Positions 16,026 to 24,708 are shown, counted from the stretch's first letter. The stretch is 52,253 bases of DNA from Bacteroidales bacterium UBA1035 (GCA_002316835.1 DCEG01000027.1:1-52253), one strand, 5' to 3'. The notes: a model not told the origin generated them from the sequence alone. Numbers and translations are program-made.

Positions 16026-18194
16026 ATGATGAAGTTCCGGATAACTATTGCTTTAGCAGCTCTGTTTTTTGGCCAAGTATTTTCTCAAAAGGCTTTAAAC
16101 GATTCAATTTCCATTAACATACAAAACAAAGACTTTATGTATGTGGTCAAGAAAATGAAAGGAGCTATAACGCTCGATGGTGTGTTGAGCGAAGCCGACT
16201 GGCAAGCAGCCAATAAAGCAGAGAATCTTCGCTTGGTTCAACCGGTGGATACCGGTTTTGCGAAACAAAAATCGGAAGTGATGCTCACGTATGACGACAA
16301 AGCACTGTACATGGCCGTAGTCTTTTACGATACTATTCCCGGAAAACGAATTGCAGAATCATTCCGCAGAGACTTTGCATTCAATAACAACGATAATCTG
16401 CTTACGGTCTTCGATACATTTCGCGATCAAACAAACGGATTTTCTTTCGGGAATTCTGCGTCAGGAGCGATCTGGGACGGTCTGGTATCGGATGGTTCGG
16501 CCATAAACCTGAACTGGGATAGTAAAGTAGAACTCAAGGTGAAGGATTATCCCGATAAATGGATTACAGAGATGCGCATCCCGTTCAAATCTATACGTTA
16601 TCCGTCTAATAGTCAAATCTGGTACGCCAATTTTGGGCGCCTCGATTTGAAGTCGAACGAAAAATCGGCCTGGGCGCCTGTACCGAGACAGTTTCCGCAC
16701 GCATCACTTGCATATACAGGAGTCTTGAAATTTGATGAACCCCTTCCAAAATCAAGAACTAACTTTTCTCTCATTCCTTATATTTACGGAGGTTATCATC
16801 AAAATTTTGAAGCCGGTGAAGATGCCGGGTACCTAAAAGATTTTGGCTTTGATGCCAAGATCGGGTTGGGAACATCCATGAATTTAGACCTTACCTACAA
16901 TCCGGATTTTGCTCAGGTGGAAGTGGATCAGCAGGTAATGAATATAGATCGATTTGAACTGTTTTATCCCGAAAAACGGCAGTTTTTTCTCGAAAACAGC
17001 GATTTGTTTGCCAATTACGGTGAAATAAATACCACTCCATTCTTCTCGAGAAGAATAGGACTAGATGCGCCGGTACTGGGTGGAGCTCGTGTGAGCGGTA
17101 AAATAGGTCGAGATTGGCGTATCGGCTTTATGAATATGACTACGGAAAAAACAAGTGAGTTAGCAACGCGGAACTTCACAGTATTGTCGGTTCAGAAGAA
17201 AATATTATCCCGCTCCAACCTGGGATTTATGATGGTCAACAAGGAGACTTTCGGTGCAGGAACGCAACATTTATATAATCGTGTAGCTGCATTTGATGCT
17301 AATTTCGCTTCACGCGATAACATCTGGACAGGAAAAACATTTTATCACCGGTCATTCCAACCCGGAAATCCCGACAAGCAATACGCTCAGGGAGTGTCAG
17401 CAGTTTATAGCAACGGTAAAGTCAGGATAGAGTTACGGGAAACGGCTGTTGGTGCAAATTATCTGGCAGAAACTGGATTCGTTCGCCGCCGAGATTTCAT
17501 CTCTTTCCGTCCCGAAATCAGTTATTTCTTTGTGCCTAATAAAAGAGTGGTTATTCACGGACCCTACGTGGAGTACGATGATTATTACACACACAAATTC
17601 GAAAAGCTGGATCATTTACTTGACCTGGGATACAGACTGGAGTTCAGAGACCGTTCGAGCATTGCCGCCGGTTTAAAAAATTATTACATAAACCTGATGC
17701 AGGATTTTGACCCTACTCACACAAGCAACAAATTCCTACCGGCTGGAAGCGAATATGATTATACCAATTTTTATGCAACGATCACGTCCAACAACCGTAA
17801 ACCGTTAAATGGAATGATAACTTACACCAAAGGCGGATTCTTCAATGGCGATTACGACATGGTTGATGCAAAAATGGTATATCGTTTTCAGCCGTACGTT
17901 AATTTCACGATGAATGCCACTTATACCAATATGCGCTTACCGCAGCCTTTTGAACACAAACATTTCTGGTTGATTGGTCCCAAGCTTGATATAACGTTCT
18001 CACCGAAAGTATACCTAACAACCTTCATGCAATACAACGATCAATTGAATAATACTAACCTGAACATCCGCTTCCAATGGCGTTACAAACCGGTATCGGA
18101 TTTATTCATTGTATACACCGACAATTATTTTGCAAATACCCGCGAAGTACGCAATCGGGCATTGGTGCTAAAAATGACGTATTGGTGGAATTAA
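16026..18194 (+). CDS. DUF5916 outer-membrane protein with CBM9-like N-terminal domain (copy 2)
   Basis: A 722-residue paralogue of the preceding gene, with signal peptide (MMKFRITIALAALFFGQVFSQ), CBM9-like domain (ITLDGVLSEADW, VMLTYDDKALYMAVVFYD) and barrel ending LVLKMTYWWN. The two proteins align over their whole length with few gaps, so they arose by tandem duplication. Divergence is highest in the mature N-terminus and in several barrel loops, and lowest around RFELFYPEKRQFFLENSDLF, where the DNA is identical for 53 bp. It is the last gene of the operon and is convergent, with 7 bp between stops, with the AraC regulator. No terminator separates them. Confidence 0.85.
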   Translation: MMKFRITIALAALFFGQVFSQKALNDSISINIQNKDFMYVVKKMKGAITLDGVLSEADWQAANKAENLRLVQPVDTGFAKQKSEVMLTYDDKALYMAVVFYDTIPGKRIAESFRRDFAFNNNDNLLTVFDTFRDQTNGFSFGNSASGAIWDGLVSDGSAINLNWDSKVELKVKDYPDKWITEMRIPFKSIRYPSNSQIWYANFGRLDLKSNEKSAWAPVPRQFPHASLAYTGVLKFDEPLPKSRTNFSLIPYIYGGYHQNFEAGEDAGYLKDFGFDAKIGLGTSMNLDLTYNPDFAQVEVDQQVMNIDRFELFYPEKRQFFLENSDLFANYGEINTTPFFSRRIGLDAPVLGGARVSGKIGRDWRIGFMNMTTEKTSELATRNFTVLSVQKKILSRSNLGFMMVNKETFGAGTQHLYNRVAAFDANFASRDNIWTGKTFYHRSFQPGNPDKQYAQGVSAVYSNGKVRIELRETAVGANYLAETGFVRRRDFISFRPEISYFFVPNKRVVIHGPYVEYDDYYTHKFEKLDHLLDLGYRLEFRDRSSIAAGLKNYYINLMQDFDPTHTSNKFLPAGSEYDYTNFYATITSNNRKPLNGMITYTKGGFFNGDYDMVDAKMVYRFQPYVNFTMNATYTNMRLPQPFEHKHFWLIGPKLDITFSPKVYLTTFMQYNDQLNNTNLNIRFQWRYKPVSDLFIVYTDNYFANTREVRNRALVLKMTYWWN

Positions 18195-18201
18195 TTGTTT
18201 G

Positions 18202-19062
18202 TTAACTATTTCTGTAATCTCTGGGAGATATTCCAACGTGCTGCTTGAAGTATTTTCCGAAAAAAGATTGTGAAGTAAAATTCAGCTCATCACTTATCTG
18301 CTGAACGGTCATATCCGTTGACCGAAGAAGTGATTGAGCTTCCAGTATCACATATTTATGAATCCAATCGCTAGCTGAATTACCACTGATTTCTTTAATC
18401 AACTTCGAAAGGTATTTGGGAGTAAGTGAGAGTTTGCCGGAATAAAACTCAACGTTTCTTTGCTTTTTATAATTCAACTCCACCAAATTTAAAAATTTAT
18501 TAGCCATGACTTCCCTTTTCGAACTTTTTGTATCAGACGGTATTTTGTACATCAAATGTCCGGTACTATAAAAAAAAGCAAGTGTCAGATGTTTCACGAT
18601 TTTTAATCGGAAAGGGTTGTCTATCATGCGTACGGCTTCTTGAATAATATTAAAATGCGAGAGCATTAAATCCATTTCCTTAACTGTAAGGACAGTACAG
18701 GGATTATTCTGAATAAACATCGACATGTAAAAGCTATGTTCGGTGTCGATGTTGAAACCATCGAAAAAATGTTGCGACATAACAAGTGCCATACCCCTAA
18801 AATCATTGCTGATAGATTCAAATTGTAATATTTTACCCGATTGAACTGTGAGAATACACGGAGCTTGTTCGTCAAATTCCTTCAGATTAATTGCGCCTTT
18901 TAGGCGACCTTTGGTACAAATGACAGAGAATGTCACATCCAGTTTGATTGGGAAGAACAGTCTGGGAGAAACAAGCAAATCATTTATTAATATAAAATCT
19001 TCGTTTATCGTATCCACACGATCGTAATTGACCGAATCACTCCAATTAAGCAGAAAATCCAT
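18202..19062 (-). CDS. AraC-family transcriptional regulator
   Basis: A 286-residue regulator. The C-terminal 100 residues carry the paired helix-turn-helix of the AraC/XylS family, with SLTPKYLSKLIKEISG in the first and TVQQISDELNFTSQSFFGKYFKQHVGISP in the second. Residues about 40-150 look like a cupin-type sensor domain. The frame stays open for another 92 codons, but that part would overlap the divergent gene at 19226. The ATG at 19062 is preceded by a full-length Shine-Dalgarno sequence and a -7 box, so I place the start there. It is convergent with the TolB-like/DUF5916 operon and divergent from the BamA-like gene. Either could be its target, but no operator was identified. Confidence 0.88.
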   Translation of the reverse strand: MDFLLNWSDSVNYDRVDTINEDFILINDLLVSPRLFFPIKLDVTFSVICTKGRLKGAINLKEFDEQAPCILTVQSGKILQFESISNDFRGMALVMSQHFFDGFNIDTEHSFYMSMFIQNNPCTVLTVKEMDLMLSHFNIIQEAVRMIDNPFRLKIVKHLTLAFFYSTGHLMYKIPSDTKSSKREVMANKFLNLVELNYKKQRNVEFYSGKLSLTPKYLSKLIKEISGNSASDWIHKYVILEAQSLLRSTDMTVQQISDELNFTSQSFFGKYFKQHVGISPRDYRNS

Positions 19063-19066
19063 TTCT

Positions 19067-19076
19067 TCACCTCCTT
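19067..19076 (-). promoter_or_regulatory. Full-length Shine-Dalgarno site that sets the AraC start
   Basis: The minus strand reads AAGGAGGTGA, ten bases complementary to the conserved 3' end of 16S rRNA, four bases before the ATG at 19062. Such a site is unusual in Bacteroidota and fixes the start codon. Confidence 0.8.
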
Positions 19077-19082
19077 TTTCGG

Positions 19083-19090
19083 CAAAGATA
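19083..19090 (-). promoter_or_regulatory. Promoter -7 box for the AraC gene
   Basis: The minus strand reads TATCTTTG just upstream of the Shine-Dalgarno site, so the leader would be only about 15 nt. No good -33. Confidence 0.5.
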
Positions 19091-19177
19091 GTCATATTCA
19101 TCGGGAGATAGTTAAAAAAACATCTTTTAGTTGAATTTATTCGATTATCAGGTCTTTTTAATGTTAAAAAGTGACCA

Positions 19178-19185
19178 TAACTTTG
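19178..19185 (+). promoter_or_regulatory. Promoter -7 box for the BamA-like gene
   Basis: TAACTTTG, 40 nt upstream of the start at 19226. The region is shared with the divergent AraC promoter. Confidence 0.5.
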
Positions 19186-19225
19186 TATCGAACAAAAATA
19201 GTATAATAAAATAAAACAAAGAAAG

Positions 19226-20524
19226 ATGAAAAAGGCTAGTTTATTCATTTTGTTTGTGGTACTGTGTTTCACACATATTTCGGCCCAACAAGCTAACATA
19301 GGAACAAAAGATACGCGTGATAGTGTTGTAGTTATCAAAAAAGAAGCCGTAAAAAAAGGAATGATGTATATACCACTGCCGGTTTTTCAATTTAATACTG
19401 ACAAAGGAGCCATGTTTGGTTTGATGATGTCTGTCTATAATTTCGGAGACGGACAGTATTATCCGAATACAAAAAGCAATATTGATATTCTTGCACAGTA
19501 TTCCACAAAAGGTTCATTGGAAACTTCGATAAAATACGACAATAAATATATGTTTACCGACACACGGCTAATTGCCAATGCAGCGTATAAATACGATAAA
19601 TGCTACCAATTTTATGGTTTTAACGGTTATAAATCTTACTTTGACAACAACGTGTCAAAAACATTTTATTATTTCGACCGCAGAAATATACTTGCGGAGG
19701 TAAATATCCTACGCGACTTTAAAGAAAATTTAAAATGGAAACTTGGTTATAGTTTCAACTACTTTGATAACCGGAATGCTGATTTAAACAACATCAACAA
19801 AGGAAAAAGCAAAAACGAACAATTTCTCGGCGAAACCCTATTCGAAAAATACCGCAAATGGGGATTGATTTCCGGTGATCAGGCTGAAGGCGGCATTGTA
19901 AGCAAAATAAACTTTGGATTAAGATACGATACGCGCGATCAGGAAGCAGCCCCTCAAATGGGGATTTTTGCCGAAGCCGATATAGAAATAGCTCCTAAAT
20001 TTCTTGGGACTAAACATCCGTATTCAAAATATGAAATAAATTGGAGACAATATATACCTTTGTATAAAGAACGCTTAATTTTTGCATATAAGTTAAACTA
20101 TATGGGTCTGCTTGGAGAAAATGTACCATACTACGCAATACCTCCCAATAATACGGTAAGAGGAATATTGATTAACCGTATCCAATCGCAAGACATTGTT
20201 TCATCTAACTTGGAACTACGATACTTATTTCCTAATGTGAGAATATTCAAACAAAATATCGCTTTCGGGTTAAATGCCTTTTTTGATACAGCAAAAGCCA
20301 TGCGTGAATACAAAATAACTTTTAACGGTGATGAACGATATCGACAGGAATATGAGCAATATATATCAATGGGATCGAAAGAAAAGTGGCACAGTGCGGC
20401 AGGATTCGGCTTTCAAGTCTTAATCAACCGTAATTTTATCATGCGCTTTGAGTACGGAGTTCCGTTTAACAAACAAGATAACTATGGAGGAAGTTTTTAC
20501 GCAACCGGAGCCTATCATTTTTAA
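19226..20524 (+). CDS. BamA/TamA-family outer-membrane barrel protein
   Basis: A 432-residue protein with a signal peptide (MKKASLFILFVVLCFTHISAQQ) and a barrel of the bacterial surface antigen (D15/Omp85) type. Typical features are the paired strands around GLRYDTRDQEAAPQMGIFAEAD (about 230-250), the ELRYLFPNVRIF segment, late FEYGVPF, and a terminal phenylalanine (ATGAYHF). It has no room for POTRA domains before the barrel, unlike BamA itself, so it is a short relative of unknown cargo. The start ATG follows the -7 box by 40 nt. The lipoprotein gene at 20571 follows within 46 bp and is probably co-transcribed. Confidence 0.82.
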   Translation: MKKASLFILFVVLCFTHISAQQANIGTKDTRDSVVVIKKEAVKKGMMYIPLPVFQFNTDKGAMFGLMMSVYNFGDGQYYPNTKSNIDILAQYSTKGSLETSIKYDNKYMFTDTRLIANAAYKYDKCYQFYGFNGYKSYFDNNVSKTFYYFDRRNILAEVNILRDFKENLKWKLGYSFNYFDNRNADLNNINKGKSKNEQFLGETLFEKYRKWGLISGDQAEGGIVSKINFGLRYDTRDQEAAPQMGIFAEADIEIAPKFLGTKHPYSKYEINWRQYIPLYKERLIFAYKLNYMGLLGENVPYYAIPPNNTVRGILINRIQSQDIVSSNLELRYLFPNVRIFKQNIAFGLNAFFDTAKAMREYKITFNGDERYRQEYEQYISMGSKEKWHSAAGFGFQVLINRNFIMRFEYGVPFNKQDNYGGSFYATGAYHF

Positions 20525-20570
20525 ATAAAATACATATCCATTTATTTCTAACTCATTAAAAATTAAAAGT

Positions 20571-21008
20571 ATGAAAAATCTAAGTTTAATTATTTTAACG
20601 GTTATTATTGGGCTAACGATTTCGTGTAATACAAGCGAAAAAACGAAAGACACGAATAAAGAAACAACCGAAACAACAGCAGCAGTAAAAGAGGAACAAG
20701 TCCCGAATTCGGGTTCTTTTTTCGTAGGTAAATGGAAAATTATCCCATCAGGACTTCCGGGTGGAGACAATCCTATGATCGTTTCGCTGGAAAGAAAAGA
20801 CGGAAATCTTGCCGGAACACTGAAAGGAGAAAATGCACCTGAAGTTATTGAATTTTATAGCGTAACAGAAAAAGCTGAGTCGGTGACATTAAATTTTAAA
20901 AGCGGGGAACACGATGTTAATATGACTTTGTATAAAAAAGACGACAATAACGTTACGGGGTCTATTATGGGAATGTTTAACCTTGTGGGAAGCCGGATGG
21001 ATGAGTAA
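20571..21008 (+). CDS. Small lipoprotein of unknown function
   Basis: A 145-residue protein with a lipoprotein signal ending in LTISC (lipid-bearing Cys about residue 19), followed by a charged Lys/Glu/Thr-rich linker (20-45). The remaining 100 residues look like one small beta-barrel or lipocalin-like fold (GKWKIIPSG, VSLERKDGNLAGTL, ITGSIMG-like repeats of G-x-x-x-G turns). I do not recognise a named family. It probably shares the transcript of the BamA-like gene. A strong bidirectional terminator follows. Confidence 0.75.
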   Translation: MKNLSLIILTVIIGLTISCNTSEKTKDTNKETTETTAAVKEEQVPNSGSFFVGKWKIIPSGLPGGDNPMIVSLERKDGNLAGTLKGENAPEVIEFYSVTEKAESVTLNFKSGEHDVNMTLYKKDDNNVTGSIMGMFNLVGSRMDE

Positions 21009-21023
21009 CAAATTGAACCGGGG

Positions 21024-21068
21024 ATAAACAAAGAAGGCGCCGTAAAAGTTGGCGCCTTCTTTGTTTAT
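21024..21068. terminator. Strong bidirectional terminator between convergent genes
   Basis: A perfect 18-bp inverted repeat (21024-21041 and 21051-21068) with a 9-nt loop. It has a GGCGCC core and A/T-rich outer parts, and serves both the lipoprotein gene and the minus-strand aryl-acid operon. Confidence 0.95.
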
Positions 21069-21078
21069 ATCAATTTCC

Positions 21079-22275
21079 TTATCCACATACTTCACGAATG
21101 GCCTCAGCCATTATTGGAATACCTTTGTTAATAGTTTCCACATCTGTGTTACAGAATGAAACACGCATGTAATCATTTTTCACACCGTCGGGATCAAAAG
21201 TTTTCCCTGTAACGAAAACTACACCTTTCTCAATGGCTTTTCTTAAAATTACAGCCGAGTCTGTTCCTTCGGGCAGTTTAATCCATGTATAAAAGCCACC
21301 ACGTGGTTTTTCGAACGAAGTATAAGCGGGTAAGTGTTTCTCCAACGCTTCAATCATAGCTAATCCGCGTTTTTTATACTCTTCACGTACATCGGCGGTA
21401 TAAGTTTCAAGATATCCTCCTCTAATAAATTTATCAGCTATTACCTGCGATATGCTGGGCGAACAGGCATCGATGGATTGCTTAATCAGTTCGGCTTTCA
21501 TATAAATATGTTCAGGAACAAGCATCCAGCCTAAACGTAATCCGGGCCCTAAAATCTTGGAGAACGAACCGGTAAAACAAACATCAATTCTTTCAGGATC
21601 CATAGCCTTGAGCAATTGCATTTTGGGAATATCCTCCTCGTAAAAATAAAGGTCGCTGTACACATCATCTTCTATGACGGGAATATCCTGATTGCGTAAC
21701 AACTCAATCATCTGCCGCTTCACATCCATAGAGTAAATAATACCTGCCGGATTGTGAAAATTAGGTGCGTAATAAAGGAATTTAGGCTTTTGTTGAACCG
21801 TTTCCAAACGCATTTTTAATTGGCTGATGTCCATTCCATCACCGTTTAGCGGAACAGTTATCATATTGGCTTCGTAGGAACGAAAAGCCGATAAAGCTCC
21901 AATAAAACTGGGAGTTTCTACCAAAATATTATCACCGGCATCAATAAAAGCTTTGGCAAGAATATGAATAGCTTGTAGTGAACCGGTGGTAAGCATTAAA
22001 CGGTTTTTCTTTACCGGTAATCCTTTTTTCTCCAGATATCCTGACAGTGACTCCAACAACGACGGTAATCCGCTTGTAGGTCCATACTGCATGGCAACTT
22101 GCTTTTCTTTGTCAGTAAGAGAGTTGTAAATTTTATCGACGGTTTCCAGAGGAAAAAGCTCATTTCCCGGCATGCCACCGGCAAATGAAATAATATCGGG
22201 CGCCGTTGCAAGGCTCATTAAATCTCTGATTTCCGATGAACGCAAGGCAGAAACACTGTGTGCAAATCTTGTCAT
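21079..22275 (-). CDS. PLP-dependent aminotransferase, probably for aromatic or 2-amino acids
   Basis: A 398-residue class I/II aminotransferase of the LysN/Aro8-like group, without the GntR-type N-terminal domain of MocR regulators. Seen are the substrate/cofactor segment APNFHNPAG, the EDDVYSDLYF motif with the PLP-ring Asp, and the Schiff-base Lys in GSFSKILGPGLRLGW. It is last in the iorA-iorB-paaK-ACT cluster, which suggests it interconverts arylpyruvates with phenylalanine, tyrosine or tryptophan. A role in 2-aminoadipate or branched-chain exchange is the main alternative. It is separated from the ACT gene by a 103-bp spacer with heptad repeats. Confidence 0.85.
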   Translation of the reverse strand: MTRFAHSVSALRSSEIRDLMSLATAPDIISFAGGMPGNELFPLETVDKIYNSLTDKEKQVAMQYGPTSGLPSLLESLSGYLEKKGLPVKKNRLMLTTGSLQAIHILAKAFIDAGDNILVETPSFIGALSAFRSYEANMITVPLNGDGMDISQLKMRLETVQQKPKFLYYAPNFHNPAGIIYSMDVKRQMIELLRNQDIPVIEDDVYSDLYFYEEDIPKMQLLKAMDPERIDVCFTGSFSKILGPGLRLGWMLVPEHIYMKAELIKQSIDACSPSISQVIADKFIRGGYLETYTADVREEYKKRGLAMIEALEKHLPAYTSFEKPRGGFYTWIKLPEGTDSAVILRKAIEKGVVFVTGKTFDPDGVKNDYMRVSFCNTDVETINKGIPIMAEAIREVCG

Positions 22276-22290
22276 AATTATTAGTATTTG

Positions 22291-22377
22291 TGTCAGAGGC
22301 CTGATATCAGATAGCTTCGCTGACAGACTGTAAAATTTTTAAAAAACTGTCTTATGTCTGTTATCTGATGTCTGACG
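22291..22377. repeat. Degenerate heptad repeats between the ACT and aminotransferase genes
   Basis: Four plus-strand units TCTTATG, TCTGTTA, TCTGATG, TCTGACG run without a gap over 22350-22377, one base beyond the ACT stop codon. Three more units in the opposite orientation (TGTCAGA, GGCCTGA, TATCAGA) lie at 22291-22311. The period of seven is exact and each unit keeps a TCTG/CAGA-like core. Confidence 0.6.
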
Positions 22378-22378
22378 T

Positions 22379-22804
22379 TTAAAGTTGATAGATGTCGCTC
22401 TGGCGAAGCAACTGCATTTCGTTCTGTTCCAACACTTCAATTGTCGAATCGATATCTGCTGTACGAATAACGGCCAAAGCCACATCCTTATTAGAAAAAG
22501 CATACATATAATCTACATTTATACTATTGTTTGCCAGAATTTTAAGCACTTCGTGCAGTGCGCCTGGCTGGTCGGGCATATTTACGCAAACCACATCGGT
22601 AAGGCGTACAGAGAAGCCGGCTTCACGAAGAAATTTCTGAGCGATATCGGGTTTTCCTACCACCATCCGCACTATACCATAATCAGCTGTTTCGGCAACG
22701 CTCAAGGCGGTAATGTTAATTTCATGTTCTTCCAATATTTGAGTTAGATCGGTGAGTCGTCCCGACCGATCTTCCAAAAAAACAGATAATTGTTTGATAA
22801 TCAT
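22379..22804 (-). CDS. Tandem ACT-domain protein, likely amino-acid-sensing regulator
   Basis: A 141-residue protein of two ACT domains, about residues 3-69 (QLSVFLEDRSGRLTDLTQIL) and 72-137 (VCVNMPDQPGALHEVLKILA), with no catalytic domain. ACT pairs bind amino acids and act on partner enzymes. This stand-alone form is often next to paaK-type ligases in anaerobes. Its place, 20 bp after paaK and before the aminotransferase, makes an aromatic amino acid the likely ligand, though this is inferred from context. The stop codon is followed at once by a heptad-repeat array. Confidence 0.85.
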   Translation of the reverse strand: MIIKQLSVFLEDRSGRLTDLTQILEEHEINITALSVAETADYGIVRMVVGKPDIAQKFLREAGFSVRLTDVVCVNMPDQPGALHEVLKILANNSINVDYMYAFSNKDVALAVIRTADIDSTIEVLEQNEMQLLRQSDIYQL

Positions 22805-22824
22805 AGTTAAATGAGAATTTAAAG

Positions 22825-24123
22825 TTAAATATGTCTGTTATCGATAATCCGCTTGGCTTTTCCTTCCGAGCGTTCAATACTATGAGGTTCTACCAGCTTA
22901 ATGGTAGCACCAATTCCCAACAAACTCTTTATATTGTGGTCAATACGTCGTCGCAAACCTTCAAGTTCACGTATACTATCTGACCAGAATCGTTCATTGA
23001 TTTCCACCCTGATCTCCATGGTATCCAAATTGCTTTCTCTACCGATGATAAGCTGATAATGGGGCGATGTTTCTTCCATTTCGAGCAGAACAGATTCTAC
23101 CTGCGATGGGAATACATTCACACCACGAATGATAAGCATGTCGTCTGAGCGGCCAAGACATTTCTCCATTCTTACGAGCGTACGTCCACAATCGCATTTA
23201 TCAACAAACAATCTGGTGAGATCCCGGGTACGATAGCGTAGCAGCGGCATCGCTTCCTTAGTCACCGTTGTGAAAACGAGTTCGCCAAGTTCACCGTATG
23301 GAAGAATTTCCAGTGTTTCGGGATCGATAATTTCGGGGATAAAATGGTCTTCGAAAATATGACTTCCGTTTTGACACTCACATTCCATCGATACTCCCGG
23401 GCCGATTATTTCGCTTAACCCGTAAATATCGTAAGCTTTTATGTTCAACAGATTTTCTATCTGATTGCGCATTTCGTTTGTCCACGGCTCCGCACCGAAA
23501 ATACCGATTCTCAATTTTATATCTTTCGTCGATATCCCTTCTTTTAAAATACTTTCTCCCAAATGTGCCGCATAAGACGGCGTGCAGGCAAGAACAGAAG
23601 CATTGAAGTCGGTCATGAACTGAAGCTGCTTTTTGGTGTTTCCTACGGAAATCGGAATTACTGTTGCACCCACTTTTTCGGCACCGTAGTGCAATCCAAG
23701 ACCGCCTGTAAAAGGTCCGTATCCATACGCCACCTGAATAGTATCGTCTTTATGAACGCCAGCCATAGTAAGACTTCGCGCAACCACTTCCGTCCAGAGA
23801 TCCAAATCACGCTGCGTATATCCCACAACCGTAGGTTTTCCAGTCGTTCCGCTCGAGGCATGAATGCGCACCACATCGGTTTGGGGCAAAGTAAAAAGCC
23901 CGAACGGGTAGTTATCGCGAAGATCGGTTTTGGTGGTAAAAGGTAAGTCCTTTAACTGATCCACGCTTTTAATATCACCGGGTTCGATACCTTTTTCCTG
24001 TAGTTTTTTACGATAAGCGGGAACGTTTTTATACACACGTTTTACCGTTTCGCTCAGGCGTTTGCTCTGCAACTCGTGCAGTTTCTGCCTGTCGGCACAT
24101 TCAATTTCGGGGTTCCAAATCAT
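22825..24123 (-). CDS. paaK: Phenylacetate-CoA ligase family enzyme
   Basis: A 432-residue adenylate-forming ligase of the PaaK type, making aryl-acetyl-CoA from an arylacetate, ATP and CoA. Visible are the phosphate-binding loop ASSGTTGKPTVVGYT (about 88-102), FGAEPW, the YGLSEIIGPGV motif, YRTRDLT and the C-terminal RGVNVFPSQVE hinge typical of PaaK. Length matches the family (about 430). The start ATG overlaps the iorB stop by 4 bp, so the two are translationally coupled. Natural substrates could be phenylacetate, indoleacetate or hydroxyphenylacetate. The last codons fall on a 13-base match to the downstream repeat (22830-22842). Confidence 0.9.
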   Translation of the reverse strand: MIWNPEIECADRQKLHELQSKRLSETVKRVYKNVPAYRKKLQEKGIEPGDIKSVDQLKDLPFTTKTDLRDNYPFGLFTLPQTDVVRIHASSGTTGKPTVVGYTQRDLDLWTEVVARSLTMAGVHKDDTIQVAYGYGPFTGGLGLHYGAEKVGATVIPISVGNTKKQLQFMTDFNASVLACTPSYAAHLGESILKEGISTKDIKLRIGIFGAEPWTNEMRNQIENLLNIKAYDIYGLSEIIGPGVSMECECQNGSHIFEDHFIPEIIDPETLEILPYGELGELVFTTVTKEAMPLLRYRTRDLTRLFVDKCDCGRTLVRMEKCLGRSDDMLIIRGVNVFPSQVESVLLEMEETSPHYQLIIGRESNLDTMEIRVEINERFWSDSIRELEGLRRRIDHNIKSLLGIGATIKLVEPHSIERSEGKAKRIIDNRHI

Positions 24124-24704
24124 TTTTGTTCGTTCAATGAGTTTGCCAATCCAAGACGGAAGGCTTTTATGTTCATATCCACCATTTCTTTTCCCTTTCG
24201 GGAGAAAAACATTTCGATGGCTTTTTCCAATTCTTCGGTTGGTATTTCTAAATAAGGCGAAGCTGCGCCCAGCATAACCACATTATACGCTTTTGCACTT
24301 CCGGCTTCCTTGGCCAGAGAATCAGCTTCGACAAAGACGTGATTAGCTGAAACGGCAATAGTATCAAGGAGTTTTTCCTCATCAGGATAATTAGTAATAT
24401 TAACGTAAGGCTCCGTTGCCGTAACAATAACGCCGTCGGGCGATAAAAACGGCAGATAACGTAACGATTCCATAGGTTCAATGGAGAGAATAATGTCTGC
24501 TTTTCCTTTGGGAATAAGATCGGAAAAAATTTCTTCGGAAGAAATCCGCAGATGTGACTCAACCGCCCCACCCCGCTGGCTCATTCCGTGAACTTCGGCT
24601 TGTTTTACATTAAGCCCCAAGTTCATGGCAGCTAAATCGATAATGGATGCCATAGTCAGAATTCCCTGGCCACCCACGCCGGATATGATGATGTTTTTTT
24701 GCAT
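24120..24704 (-). CDS. iorB: Indolepyruvate oxidoreductase subunit beta
   Basis: A 194-residue gamma-type subunit of 2-oxoacid:ferredoxin oxidoreductases. It opens with IISGVGGQGILTMASI (the G-x-G-G-Q-G motif, about 6-21) and continues with EVHGMSQRGGAVESHLR, both diagnostic of IorB. With IorA it converts arylpyruvates, CoA and oxidised ferredoxin to aryl-acetyl-CoA, CO2 and reduced ferredoxin, or runs the reverse reaction. It starts 4 bp after iorA and overlaps paaK by 4 bp. Confidence 0.92.
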   Translation of the reverse strand: MQKNIIISGVGGQGILTMASIIDLAAMNLGLNVKQAEVHGMSQRGGAVESHLRISSEEIFSDLIPKGKADIILSIEPMESLRYLPFLSPDGVIVTATEPYVNITNYPDEEKLLDTIAVSANHVFVEADSLAKEAGSAKAYNVVMLGAASPYLEIPTEELEKAIEMFFSRKGKEMVDMNIKAFRLGLANSLNEQK

Positions 24705-24708
24705 AATC

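Noticed and set aside
19063..19338. A 92-residue N-terminal extension of the AraC regulator with a hydrophobic segment
   Set aside because: It would overlap the start of the divergent BamA-like gene and both promoters; the strong Shine-Dalgarno site fixes the start at 19062.
21079..22275. MocR/PdxR-type transcription regulator
   Set aside because: The aminotransferase fold is complete, but the GntR DNA-binding domain is absent.
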